Of a stretch of DNA of 64,000 nt, positions 26,354 to 34,731 are shown piece after piece. Origin of the DNA: Rhizobium sp. R711 (lineage in GTDB: Bacteria; Pseudomonadota; Alphaproteobacteria; Rhizobiales; Rhizobiaceae); the NCBI RefSeq assembly GCF_002211365.1, contig NZ_LOKZ01000006.1, positions 62,001 to 126,000 of the forward strand. The letters are read 5' to 3'. The notes below the pieces were generated by a model. That model was not told the origin of the DNA and ran no database searches. It saw only the letters and a list, made by a program, of their open reading frames with translations. The stretch's first letter is position 1. Each line of letters starts with the position of its first letter. Position numbers and translations under genes: made by a program.

Positions 26354-27132
26354 ATGCAAGAGAAACACAAGCAAATTCAGCATCCAAGGTTGCGATTGTC
26401 ACCGGTGGCAGCCGTGGGCTCGGCCGTAACACGGCGATCAATCTCGCCCGTCGTGGCGTGACCGTCATCTTCACCTACCGAGAAAATCGGGCAGAAGCGG
26501 AGGCCGCGGCTTCGGAGATCAAGGCGCTCTGCGCCGAGGCCATTGCCCTGCAGTTGGACACTGGTCGGGTCGCCGATTTTGACGCCTTTGTGGCCAAGGT
26601 GAAGTACGCTTTGCAAGGTCTTGGAAGGACTCAATTCGACTACCTCGTCAACAACGCCGGCAGCGGCTATCACGCAACGATTGCCGAAACGACGGAAGAG
26701 GCTTTCGACGAGCTCGTCAACGTGCACCTGAAGGGCGTCTTCTTCCTGACGCAGAAGCTCCTGCTGCTGATGGCCGATGGCGGGCGTATCATCAACATCT
26801 CGAGCGGTCTTGCTCGTTTCGCAGTGCCCGGCATTTCCGCCTATGCGTCGATGAAAGGGGCGGTCGAGGTCTTCACGCGTTACCTCGCCAAGGAACTCGG
26901 CCCGCGCGGCATCACGGCCAATACGGTTGCTCCGGGCGCAATCGCCACCGACTTCAGCGGCGGTATGGTGCGGGACAATCCGACCTACAACAAGATGGTC
27001 GCCGATGCGACGGCGCTCGGTCGTGCCGGCGTACCCGACGATATCGGCCCGATGATCGCCTCGCTGCTTTCCGACGATAATCGCTGGGTCAACGGTCAGC
27101 GCATCGAGGTGTCCGGTGGCATGCACCTCTGA
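26354..27132 (+). pseudogene. Short-chain dehydrogenase/reductase, N-terminal frameshift
   Basis: ATG 26354 (after GGAAGAG) opens MQEKHKQ, then a shift near 26372 is needed to enter SKVAIVTGGSRGLGRNTAINLARRGVTVIFTY. Classical SDR features follow: TGxxxGxG cofactor motif, NNAGSGYH, catalytic Ser in INISSGLA, YxxxK as YASMKGA, and PGAIATDF. Repaired length is about 259 residues, normal. The length is two over a multiple of three. Without the shift, the only in-frame start is a GTG at 26458, inside the Rossmann fold, so the intact frame cannot make an active enzyme. Substrate unknown. Confidence 0.85.
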
Positions 27133-27138
27133 TCCACC

Positions 27139-27187
27139 AGATCAGGATGATTTTAGGTCGTTCGACCTGAAATCTGAATCCTGATCT
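27139..27187. repeat. 49-base near-perfect palindrome between convergent genes
   Basis: AGATCAGGAT (27139-27148) pairs with ATCCTGATCT (27178-27187), and GATTTTAGGTC (27149-27159) pairs with GACCTGAAATC (27164-27174) around a GTTC loop, with one G-U and a TGA bulge. It lies seven bases after the SDR stop and touches the stop codon of the convergent WYL regulator, so it can form a hairpin at both 3' ends. It looks like an intergenic palindromic repeat of the RIME/REP kind, or a bidirectional terminator without a U-run. Confidence 0.7.
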
Positions 27188-27887
27188 AGGCCGTTGCGGC
27201 AGCCGGCGGGTTCGTCCATCCGCTCGTCCAGAGTTGCCGCAGCCGGTCGCCGTCGCCTCGGAAATAGGCGTCGGCCGTTTCGCAATGCTCGACACGGTCG
27301 CTGCGGAAATTGCGGATCGCCTGGCGTAGCTCGCACCAGGCGACAATGTTTGCGGTCTGCGAGTAATAGATGAGCGCAATCGGCTGAATCCTGCGCTCTG
27401 TCGCGCGGCCGAGTTCGTCGCGATAGTCGAGCATCAGCTTCTGTTCGTCGCGGATGGCGCGGCGAACCAAACCAAGATCGAGCCCGACGGGGGATTGCGC
27501 CACCGATCCCCAGGCATAAAGCGCTTTTCGCTCCATCGCCTGTCGCAGCGGCGCCGGCACGGAGCCGGCAATCTTCTGATTGACGCCCTTGGCCGCTCGC
27601 TTGAGTTCCTCGTCGCCGGTCCGGTCGAGCAGCGCCAGCGACAAGACGATTGCCTCCATTTCCTCGACCGAGAACATCAGCGGCGGTAGGTCGAAGCCCG
27701 GCCGCATGATGTAGCCAATGCCGCGGCCGCCCTCGATCGGGACGCGCATCGCCTGCAAGGCCGCGATGTCGCGATAGATCGAGCGCACCGTCACCTCGAG
27801 CGTTTCCGCCATGTGAGCTGCCGTCATTGGTTTGCTCGCCACCCGCAGGATCTGGATGATCTCGAAAAGTCGTGAGGCCTTGCGCAT
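27186..27887 (-). CDS. YafY/WYL-domain transcriptional regulator
   Basis: 233 residues: an N-terminal DeoR-type helix-turn-helix (RLFEIIQILRVASKPMTAAHMAETLEVTVRSIYRDIAALQAMRVPIEGGRGIGYIM, residues 5-60) and a C-terminal WYL-like sensor domain from about 130 (LMLDYRDELGRATERRIQPIALIYYSQTANIVAWCELRQAIRNFRSDRV). Members sense nucleotides or other ligands. It is divergent from the LysE-type exporter, 129 bases apart, and is its likely regulator. Confidence 0.9.
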   Translation of the reverse strand: MRKASRLFEIIQILRVASKPMTAAHMAETLEVTVRSIYRDIAALQAMRVPIEGGRGIGYIMRPGFDLPPLMFSVEEMEAIVLSLALLDRTGDEELKRAAKGVNQKIAGSVPAPLRQAMERKALYAWGSVAQSPVGLDLGLVRRAIRDEQKLMLDYRDELGRATERRIQPIALIYYSQTANIVAWCELRQAIRNFRSDRVEHCETADAYFRGDGDRLRQLWTSGWTNPPAAATA

Positions 27888-28016
27888 TTTTCGCCTCCTT
27901 GTGCCTAGGCTCCTGACAATACACTGTCAGTTGGGTCCTCGTATAGCTCTCGCTATCGAATTGAAAATCAACATGGTCTTTGAAATCGACCTTGAATTGG
28001 ATAGCGGACAACTGAC

Positions 28017-28655
28017 ATGACCTACAGCGAAAATCTCTGGCTCTACTTCACGCTTCTCTTCGGCATCATCATCGTGCCGGGCATGGATATGCTGTTCGTG
28101 CTCGCCAATTCGCTGACCGGTGGCAGGCGCACGGGCATCGCCGCGACCGCAGGTATCATGGCCGGTGGGGCGGTGCATTCGCTCTATGGCTCGATTGGAG
28201 TCGGTGTACTCGCCGTCCTCCTGCCGACCCTGTTCAATCCCCTGCTCTTCGCCGGCGCGGCTTACATGGCCTGGATCGGCTACACGCTGATCCGCAGTTC
28301 GATCACCGTCGATGCTGTCGGGGCAGGCGGCTTGCGTTCGGGTTGGAGGGCGTTTCGCCAGGGCGCGGCAACCTGCCTGATGAATCCCAAAGCGTATCTG
28401 TTCATGATCGCGGTCTATCCGCAGTTTCTGAAGCCGATCTACGGTCCGATTTGGGCGCAGGGCCTCGTCATGGGTATCATGACGATGGCGACCCAGGCCG
28501 CTGTCTACGGCACCCTGGCCCTGACAGCGGCACGGAGCCGTACGATGCTGGTGTCCAATCCGAGGGCGACAATCCTCGTTGGCCGAATTGCCGGAGCGCT
28601 CCTCATCGCCGTTTCTATCCTTACCGCATGGCACGGCTGGCGCGCGCCGGCGTAA
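28017..28655 (+). CDS. LysE/RhtB family exporter
   Basis: A 212-residue inner-membrane protein with six predicted helices and the family N-terminus (YFTLLFGIIIVPGMDMLFVLANSLTGGRRTGIAATAGIMAGG), which contains the conserved Pro-Gly pair of the amino-acid efflux fold. NPKAYLFMIAVYPQFL is the other conserved block. Such carriers export lysine, homoserine, threonine or other small solutes with proton exchange; the substrate here is unknown. It diverges from the WYL regulator. Confidence 0.9.
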   Translation: MTYSENLWLYFTLLFGIIIVPGMDMLFVLANSLTGGRRTGIAATAGIMAGGAVHSLYGSIGVGVLAVLLPTLFNPLLFAGAAYMAWIGYTLIRSSITVDAVGAGGLRSGWRAFRQGAATCLMNPKAYLFMIAVYPQFLKPIYGPIWAQGLVMGIMTMATQAAVYGTLALTAARSRTMLVSNPRATILVGRIAGALLIAVSILTAWHGWRAPA

Positions 28656-28801
28656 GGCGCGTGACGCGGTCCAACGGTCTGTCTTTCCTGAAATCTCACC
28701 CACTTGTTACTTTTAGAGCAGGAAAAATTTGTAATGATGCCGCCCGTCCAGCGAAGCCGGGCTTAAAGGACCTTGGAATCAAATCAAATAGGAGTGCAGA
28801 C

Positions 28802-29251
28802 ATGAGAGTGAGAGCTATAACCGCGGCAGTGCTCATCGCCGGTCTGGGGGCGGTAGGTGTTGCCATTGCAGCGGAGGAGGGCACGCACGATGCGCGTTCT
28901 GCGCTGATGAAGAAGGTCGGTGGCGCGGCAGGGGCGATGACCGCGATCGCCAAGGGCGAGAAGCCCTATGACGCAGAGGCGGTGAAGGTTGCGCTGACGA
29001 CGATCTCGGAAACCGCAAAGGTTTTCCCGGATCAGTTCAAGCCTGGCACCGAAACGGGTGATAAGGCAGCAAGCCCGAAGATCTGGGAAGACCACGCGGA
29101 CTTCAAGGCACGTGCCGACAAGCTTTCAGCCGATGCCGAGAAGGTTCTCGCTCAGCTTCCCGCTGACGCGGCCGGTGTTGGCGGCGCTCTGAAGACGCTT
29201 GGCGGCAACTGCGGGGGCTGTCATGAGAAATACCGCATAAAGACGGAATAG
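28802..29251 (+). CDS. Cytochrome c' / c556 family protein
   Basis: A 149-residue periplasmic haem protein. A signal peptide of about 22 residues (AITAAVLIAGLGAVGVAIAA) is followed by a four-helix bundle with a Met in the first helix (SALMKKVGGAAGAM, usual sixth-ligand region) and a C-terminal CGGCHEKYRIK haem-binding motif (CXXCH). This is the classical class II layout. TAGGAG precedes ATG 28802; an earlier frame from 28343 overlaps the LysE gene and is ruled out by the signal peptide. It is followed by a dihaem cytochrome, 97 bases on. Confidence 0.92.
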   Translation: MRVRAITAAVLIAGLGAVGVAIAAEEGTHDARSALMKKVGGAAGAMTAIAKGEKPYDAEAVKVALTTISETAKVFPDQFKPGTETGDKAASPKIWEDHADFKARADKLSADAEKVLAQLPADAAGVGGALKTLGGNCGGCHEKYRIKTE

Positions 29252-29348
29252 CGATCCCGGCATTTCAACCCAACAATCCGCGCCAGTCTTGCCGCTGGAG
29301 CGGATCGTTTTATGTTTTCAATAACGTTATCAGCAGCAGGAGCGGCAG

Positions 29349-30266
29349 ATGGTTCGCAGGTTCGTCCGGTTTTTGCTCTGTCTCGTGGGCGTGGTTGTCA
29401 TCGGCGGAGCGGCCGTCTATTTCATCACCGCGCCGAACGCGCTTCCCGAAAGTCACTGGGCCAATCTTGGCGAACCCGATCTGAAGAACGGTGAGATGGT
29501 TTTCTGGACGGGTGGCTGTGTGAGCTGTCATGCGACGCCGGGGTCGGAGGGGGATGCCAAGCTCACGCTCTCAGGCGGCCTGGCGCTGAAGAGCCCTTTC
29601 GGCACTTTCCACGTTCCCAATATCTCGCCTGACGAAAAGGCAGGCATCGGGACATGGACGCTGGCGCAGTTCGGCAACGCGATGAAACGTGGCGTCGCGC
29701 CAAACGGACAGCACCTCTATCCGTCGTTTCCCTACAACTCATATGCCCGGATGAGCGACAAGGACGTCAACGATCTCTTCGGCTTTCTGAAGACGCTGCC
29801 AAAAAGCACCAATGTCTCCCCGTCGCATGAGTTGCCGTTCCCTTACAACATCCGGCTGGCGCTCGGCGGCTGGAAGTTCCTCTATTTCAACGATGAACCA
29901 CGTGTTGCGCTCGCTGCCGATGTCTACGACAGGATCAAGCGCGGCCAGTATCTCGTCGAAGGCGCCGGCCACTGCGGCGAATGCCACACGCCGCGCGACC
30001 GGCTTGGAGGCTTCGAGGCAGGCAAGTGGCTGGCGGGCGCGCCAAATCCGGAAGGCAAGGGCAGGATCCCCAACATCACGCCGGGCGCGAAAACCGTCGG
30101 GTCGTGGAGCGAGGAGGATATCGCCAACTATCTCGAAACCGGCTTCACCCCCGACTTTGATTCGGCCGGCGGCTCGATGGCCGACGTGCAACGCAACCTC
30201 GCTCACCTGCCGAAACCGGAACTCGAGGCAATCGCAGCCTACCTGAAGGCGGTTCCGAAACAATAG
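29349..30266 (+). CDS. Dihaem c-type cytochrome
   Basis: 305 residues, membrane-anchored or exported through an N-terminal hydrophobic helix (FVRFLLCLVGVVVIGGAAVYF). Two CXXCH haem sites are present, GGCVSCHATPG (about residue 57) and GHCGECHTPRD (about 212), each followed later by a Met region (RMSD, and SMAD) for the sixth ligand. It belongs to the cytochrome subunit family that partners alcohol, aldehyde or sorbosone dehydrogenases (the FixP-like/GadC type). No dehydrogenase is next to it; the PQQ glucose dehydrogenase at 34.7 kb is in the same window but not linked. Confidence 0.88.
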   Translation: MVRRFVRFLLCLVGVVVIGGAAVYFITAPNALPESHWANLGEPDLKNGEMVFWTGGCVSCHATPGSEGDAKLTLSGGLALKSPFGTFHVPNISPDEKAGIGTWTLAQFGNAMKRGVAPNGQHLYPSFPYNSYARMSDKDVNDLFGFLKTLPKSTNVSPSHELPFPYNIRLALGGWKFLYFNDEPRVALAADVYDRIKRGQYLVEGAGHCGECHTPRDRLGGFEAGKWLAGAPNPEGKGRIPNITPGAKTVGSWSEEDIANYLETGFTPDFDSAGGSMADVQRNLAHLPKPELEAIAAYLKAVPKQ

Positions 30267-30290
30267 GGGCCAACACCCCGGCAGCGCGGC

Positions 30291-30869
30291 TCAGGCCGCT
30301 TTCGGCTGATGCTCGGCGCCGAACATCAGAACGTACTGGTCGAGTTCGTCGCCCCCGTGCCCGAGCGCGCGGTAGATTTCCGCGGCAAAGGTCATCGGCG
30401 CCGATCCTGGCGCCGTTACCAGCTTTCCGACACGCACCGCCTGCGGGCTATCCTTGTAACGCGCGTGGCCAGCATAGCCCGGCGCGCTGGCAATGAAATC
30501 GGCGGCATTGCTGGTATGGTCGGTGGCATCAAGCGCGCCCGCACGCGCAAGCGCCAGTGTCGCGCCGCAGATTCCGGCGACGAGTTTGCCGTGCGTGATA
30601 AAGTCGTCGATGACAGGTTTCAGATCAGGCGCCTTTTCGGTCTCCCAGATCGTCCCGCCGCAGAGCACAAGGCCGTCGAAGGCATTGGCGTGCAGATTTT
30701 CCGCGACGGCATCGGCCGCGACGCGCATGCCGCCCATCGAGCGCACTTCCTCTCCCTCGGGCGTTGCGATCACCACGTCGAAGCCGAAATAGGAGCGTGC
30801 GGAGGCCGTCAGTTGGGCGACCTCCCAGTCGGCGAATCCATCGGTGAGGACAATTGCAAGTCGGGTCAT
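30291..30869 (-). CDS. DJ-1/PfpI family protein
   Basis: A 192-residue class I glutamine-amidotransferase-like protein. It opens MTRLAIVLTDGFADWEVAQL, with Glu near 16 that polarises the nucleophile; the nucleophile elbow is AGICGATLALARAG, with Cys at about 101. DJ-1-type proteins act as glyoxalase III, deglycase or chaperone-like enzymes. ATG 30869 has AAGGAGA ten bases upstream; a longer frame from 31103 overlaps the GNAT gene. It ends 25 bases from the convergent cytochrome. Confidence 0.9.
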   Translation of the reverse strand: MTRLAIVLTDGFADWEVAQLTASARSYFGFDVVIATPEGEEVRSMGGMRVAADAVAENLHANAFDGLVLCGGTIWETEKAPDLKPVIDDFITHGKLVAGICGATLALARAGALDATDHTSNAADFIASAPGYAGHARYKDSPQAVRVGKLVTAPGSAPMTFAAEIYRALGHGGDELDQYVLMFGAEHQPKAA

Positions 30870-30909
30870 TCGTTTCTCCTTGCAGGCTGTCCGGCGCGGC
30901 CAATGCCGC

Positions 30910-31404
30910 TCATGCCAAAGCTTGCATATAGCGCATGCCGGTGACCGGGCGAGGGACGAAGTCCATATTCTCGTAGAAGCGATGGGCCTGCACGTTGCCG
31001 GTGGCGGCGCTGACCGAGAGGTAGCCGCAGCCGGCGCTGCGAGCCGTGTCGCGGGCGCGGTTGACGAGATGCTGGCCGACGCCGTGGCCGCGATGTCCGT
31101 CACGCACGAAGAGATGATGCAGATCCATGCCGCGCGCGCCGTCCTGCGCCCTGTAGAGCGGCACGAGAATGGCGTAGCCGATCAGGCCCTCATCGCTCTC
31201 GGCAACCAGCGCGCTGATCCACGGCACCGGGCCGAACAGATCACGCTCGAGCTGCTCCGGGCTCGAGGCGGATGGATCGCCGTGATGCCTGGCGAGCAGG
31301 CCGATCATTTCGCTGAGTTCAGGGAGATCGCGCGGCTTGGCGGCGCGGATATTGATCACCGGCGGGCGGATCAATGAGATTTCGCTGTCTTCGATTTCAA
31401 CCAT
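30910..31404 (-). CDS. GNAT family N-acetyltransferase
   Basis: 164 residues. The acetyl-CoA-binding motif A is DLHHLFVRDGHRGHGVGQHLVNRARD (about residues 93-118, with the R-G-x-G-x-G loop), and motif B is SAATGNVQAHRFYENMDFVPRP. The substrate is unknown. ATG 31404 is preferred to an upstream in-frame codon at 31485. It lies 40 bases upstream of the DJ-1 gene on the same strand, probably in one transcript. Confidence 0.88.
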   Translation of the reverse strand: MVEIEDSEISLIRPPVINIRAAKPRDLPELSEMIGLLARHHGDPSASSPEQLERDLFGPVPWISALVAESDEGLIGYAILVPLYRAQDGARGMDLHHLFVRDGHRGHGVGQHLVNRARDTARSAGCGYLSVSAATGNVQAHRFYENMDFVPRPVTGMRYMQALA

Positions 31405-31683
31405 GGTCTTCGCGTCCTTGTGTGGTGTTCTGCCGTCAGGACGCTGCCGATACAACAAAGCCGCCTGACGGCGGCTTGTTGACAATATGATCTGTCCGGC
31501 CGCCCCTTACAGGTACAGCCAAAAATACGAGCTGGTGATGTGCGTGTTCTTGATCATGCGTCGATAGATCATCCAGAACGTGCCGTTTGTCAATGGGGTT
31601 TGCGCGTGGGCGCCCGGAAGCGCACGGCGTCTGTCGACACGGCCGCTGTCCACCGAGGGGACTTTTCATCATCAGGTCATTGT

Positions 31684-31702
31684 TATAGGGTACCCCCCTA
31701 TA
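31684..31702. promoter_or_regulatory. DmeR (RcnR/CsoR-type) operator
   Basis: TATAGGG (31684-31690) and CCCTATA (31696-31702) form an inverted repeat around a TACCC spacer. G/C tracts flanked by AT are the known recognition signature of RcnR-type regulators. It ends 15 bases before the dmeR start, so binding would repress dmeR and dmeF together; metal would release it. Confidence 0.75.
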
Positions 31703-31717
31703 CTAAATGGATATGTC

Positions 31718-31990
31718 ATGTCCCACACCACACACCAGAAGAAAAAGCTGATGGCCCGCGTAAGCCGCCTGAAAGGCCAGATGGAGGCCGTCGAGCGCGC
31801 CTTGGATGTAGAGCGGCCCTGCGGAGAGATTTTACAGCTGCTTGCCTCGATCCGCGGCGCCCTGAACGGCCTGACGGGCGAGGTGCTGGACGACCATCTG
31901 CACGAGCATGTCCTGCGTGCCGCCGATGAGAGGGCCCGGGCGGAAGCCGTCGAGGAAATATCCGAAGTTCTGCGAACCTATATTCGCTAA
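31718..31990 (+). CDS. dmeR: DmeR, RcnR/CsoR-type metal-sensing repressor
   Basis: A 90-residue all-helical repressor that releases DNA on binding Ni/Co. Residues fit the RcnR subgroup: His3 at the N-terminus (MSHTTHQ), a Cys near 35 in RPCGEILQLL, and His residues around 60-65 (DDHLHEHVL) for the metal site. ATG 31718 lies just past the operator; the annotated frame could start 138 bases earlier but would run through the operator. dmeF begins 24 bases after its stop, as in the dmeRF operon of Rhizobium leguminosarum. Confidence 0.9.
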   Translation: MSHTTHQKKKLMARVSRLKGQMEAVERALDVERPCGEILQLLASIRGALNGLTGEVLDDHLHEHVLRAADERARAEAVEEISEVLRTYIR

Positions 31991-32014
31991 GACAACCGAC
32001 ATGAGGAGCGTACG

Positions 32015-33007
32015 ATGAGCGTACAGACCGAAACACTTGAACATAGCCACGTATTCCTGGGCGCCGATCATGACCGCAACGCCCGCCGTGTCTGGTTCGT
32101 CATTGCGCTGACCGCCGTCATGATGGTGGTCGAAATCGGCGCCGGAACTTACTATGGCTCCATGGCGCTGGTCGCCGATGGTTGGCACATGTCGACCCAT
32201 GCGAGCGCGCTGCTGATCTCGGCGGTTGCCTACCTCTATGCCCGTCGGCAGGCGCATAATCCTCGCTTCACCTTCGGCACCGGCAAGCTTGGCGACCTCG
32301 CGGGCTTTACCAGCGCCATCATCCTGATGTTGATCGCCTTGCTGATGGCCTGGGAGAGCTTCCTGCGCATCACCCATCCAGTGCCGATCAGCTTTGCGCA
32401 GGCGATCGGCGTCGCCGTCGTCGGTCTGCTGGTCAACCTGGCGAGCGCCTGGCTCCTGAAAGATGACCATGCCCATCATGGCCACAGCCACGGCCATTCC
32501 CATCATCACGAGCACCATCATCACCACGACCACGGCGATCATGCCCATCATGGCGATCACGCTCATTCAGCACATGCCTCCGACAACAACATGCGCGCCG
32601 CCTACGTCCATGTCATCGCGGATGCGCTGACCTCTGTGCTGGCCATCGCGGCACTGCTCTTTGGCAGTATCTATGGCTGGCTCTGGCTCGATCCGCTGAT
32701 GGGCATCGTCGGTGGCCTCATCATTGCGCAATGGTCCTGGGGTCTCATGAAGTCGTCTGGCCGCGTGCTGCTTGATGTCGTGCCGCAGGAAGCGGATCTG
32801 CAGGACGAGATTCGTTCGGCGCTGGAAACGAGTGGCGAGCGGATCACCGATCTTCACGTCTGGCAGGTCGGACCCGGCCATCACGCCGCGATTGTCGCTC
32901 TGGTGACGCCGCAGCCGGAAAGCCCGGCTTTCTACAAGGCGAAGCTCGAACCCGTTACCGGCCTCTCGCACGTCACCGTCGAGGTCACGCAGTCGGCAGC
33001 GGCCTGA
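32015..33007 (+). CDS. dmeF: DmeF, cation-diffusion-facilitator Co/Ni exporter
   Basis: A 330-residue inner-membrane exporter of the CDF family. Six helices are predicted; helix 2 carries HxxxD-type metal site residues in LVADGWHMSTHASALL, and helix 5 HVIADALTSVLAIAAL. Between helices 4 and 5 lies a very histidine-rich cytoplasmic loop (about residues 150-190, over 20 His), typical of DmeF. The soluble C-terminal domain includes DLHVWQVGPGHHAAIVAL. It is co-transcribed with dmeR 24 bases upstream and should give cobalt/nickel resistance. Confidence 0.94.
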   Translation: MSVQTETLEHSHVFLGADHDRNARRVWFVIALTAVMMVVEIGAGTYYGSMALVADGWHMSTHASALLISAVAYLYARRQAHNPRFTFGTGKLGDLAGFTSAIILMLIALLMAWESFLRITHPVPISFAQAIGVAVVGLLVNLASAWLLKDDHAHHGHSHGHSHHHEHHHHHDHGDHAHHGDHAHSAHASDNNMRAAYVHVIADALTSVLAIAALLFGSIYGWLWLDPLMGIVGGLIIAQWSWGLMKSSGRVLLDVVPQEADLQDEIRSALETSGERITDLHVWQVGPGHHAAIVALVTPQPESPAFYKAKLEPVTGLSHVTVEVTQSAAA

Positions 33008-33073
33008 CGCGACGCATCCGGGCCACAATCAGGCTCTAGCCCTGTGTCCATTGATTCAGGCAGAGGAATTTTC

Positions 33074-33964
33074 ATGCGTGGCTTTTCGATCCGCCGCCGA
33101 ACCCTTCTCGGTTCGGCACTGCTTTCCCCCGCCTTGCTTCTGCCGCGCGTTGCATGGTCGGAGGACAGCGATGATGAAATCAATCGGCGGATGGATGCGC
33201 TCGAAAAAGCCATCGGCGGTCGCATCGGTGTGTCGGCCATCGACACTGACACCAACATTTCTTTCGGCTATCGCGAGACTGAGCGCTTTCCCCTCTGCAG
33301 CACATTCAAGGTCTTAGCCGCCGGCTTGGTGCTGGCGCGTGTCGACAAGGGGCAGGAGACTCTCGAGCGGCGCGTCGTCTACGAAAAGGACAAGCTCGTC
33401 ACCTACTCGCCGGAAACGGAAAAGCACGTCGGCGGCGAGGGCATGAGCCTCAGTGAACTCTGCCAGGCGGCGATCACCCTTAGCGACGATACGGCCGGGA
33501 ACCTGCTGCTGGAAAGCTTCGGCGGACCGGCTGAGCTGACCAAATGGTTGCGCACGCTGGGCGATCGTTCGACGCGGCTCGACCGCTGGGAGACGGCGCT
33601 CAACGAAGCCAAGGACGGCGATCCGCAGGATACGACCACTCCCGATGCGATGGTCGACACGCTCGGCAACCTGACACAGGGCTCCGCCCTGTCGGAACCG
33701 TCGCGCGACAAGCTGATAGAGTGGATGGTGGCGAACACGACAGGCGGCGCTCGCCTGCGCGCAGGCCTGCCGGATACCTGGAAGATCGGCGACAAGACCG
33801 GCACCGCCAACAATGGCAGCGCTGCCGATATTGCTGTCATCTGGCCGCCTGGTCACGGAGCGATCCTGGTCGCGGCTTACGTGACGCAGGCCAAAGCGCC
33901 GGTGTCCGAGATCAACCCGGTCTTTGCCGAAGTCGGCAAGATCGTGGCCGACATGGTCGGATAG
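33074..33964 (+). CDS. bla: Class A beta-lactamase with SDD in place of SDN
   Basis: A 296-residue serine beta-lactamase for the periplasm. The N-terminus (MRGFSIRRRTLLGSALLSPALLLP) has a twin-arginine RRRTLL, suggesting Tat export. Active-site elements: S70-x-x-K in CSTFK, E166 and N170 in RLDRWETALNEA, K234-T-G in GDKTGTA. The usual S130-D-N motif reads SDDTAGNLLL, i.e. N132D; Cys69 is present but not its disulphide partner at 238. ATG 33074 follows AGAGGAA; an ORF from 33044 lacks the signal. It lies 66 bases after dmeF; a hairpin follows its stop. Confidence 0.93.
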   Translation: MRGFSIRRRTLLGSALLSPALLLPRVAWSEDSDDEINRRMDALEKAIGGRIGVSAIDTDTNISFGYRETERFPLCSTFKVLAAGLVLARVDKGQETLERRVVYEKDKLVTYSPETEKHVGGEGMSLSELCQAAITLSDDTAGNLLLESFGGPAELTKWLRTLGDRSTRLDRWETALNEAKDGDPQDTTTPDAMVDTLGNLTQGSALSEPSRDKLIEWMVANTTGGARLRAGLPDTWKIGDKTGTANNGSAADIAVIWPPGHGAILVAAYVTQAKAPVSEINPVFAEVGKIVADMVG

Positions 33965-33981
33965 GGCTTTCCTGTCAAAGG

Positions 33982-34013
33982 GATGCGACGGAAATGTGAA
34001 ACTCCGTCGCATC
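33982..34013. terminator. Perfect 11-bp hairpin between convergent genes
   Basis: GATGCGACGGA / TCCGTCGCATC with a 10-base loop, 17 bases after the beta-lactamase stop and 24 bases before the end of the next (minus-strand) gene. The sequence after it on the plus strand is GATCTAATTTAGTTT, a broken U-tract. Probable bidirectional terminator. Confidence 0.6.
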
Positions 34014-34037
34014 GATCTAATTTAGTTTATGGAGGTC

Positions 34038-34492
34038 TCAGGCGCTGACGAGCGTATCGGCGCTCGGCTTGTCCTTGCCGTTCATCACCGGTCAGCTGCC
34101 GCTTCAGTTCGTCCGCGATCTGCTTTTCGATAGCCTCGCGCTCCTCCGGCGGCATCGCCTTCAGATCGTCCTCTGTCAGCCCGAGCCGCTCGAGGATCTG
34201 GCTGCGCATCCGCTCCGCGGGGGTCTGGTTGACGAGGTCCGTGAACTCAGAGATGACAGCGTCATGACGCGCTTTTGAGGGCTTCGGTGCCATCCATGGT
34301 CGCCGTGCCGCTGCTCTGCAGCGCCCACTTCGTGTTGGAGATCGACGTTGGCGTGCTGCTCGGCTGTAGTGCCGCCCCGCTTTGGCGAACGCCGACCTCG
34401 GTATCGCTGGTCTGTTGCTTGTTGCGCTGGCCGGACTGGCTAAAGAGGCTGCTCAGTCCATAGGTGCTGGAAATGCTGCTGCCGATCTTCAT
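34038..34492 (-). pseudogene. Small hypothetical protein, probably one or two frameshifts
   Basis: ATG 34492 (GGAG eight bases upstream) gives MKIGSSISSTYGLSSLFSQSGQRNKQQTSDT, a Ser/Gln-rich head, then TATMDGTEALKS; the frame ends there but a second frame continues as HDAVISEFTDLVNQTPAERMRSQILERLGLTEDDLKAMPPEEREAIEKQIADELKRQL. This helical core is typical of a rhizobial small-protein family. A second shift near 34090 would give the ending NGKDKPSADTLVSA (stop at 34038) instead of one rich in Arg. Function unknown. Confidence 0.6.
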
Positions 34493-34731
34493 GAAATTCT
34501 CCAATGAAAGAACACAAGGGACAAAACACCGCCATTTGCCGGCTTTTCCTTGGGTTCGGTTATGGTTTGACCGGCATTTTGGCCGATCGGCTAAATCTTC
34601 TCCGTCCGCTGGACAGGTTGTTTCCGTCCGTCGGTTCGTGAACCATGCTCCAATGCGTGACCCTGATGCCCTGTGGCTGCGGGCACGGATGGCCGTCTTC
34701 GGCGGCGACCATCCGGCACGTTTGGGAGACT

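Noticed and set aside
32460..32580. CAT-rich repeat tract as a microsatellite or CRISPR-like array
   Set aside because: The repeats are His/Asp codons within the DmeF cytoplasmic loop and stay in frame with the protein.
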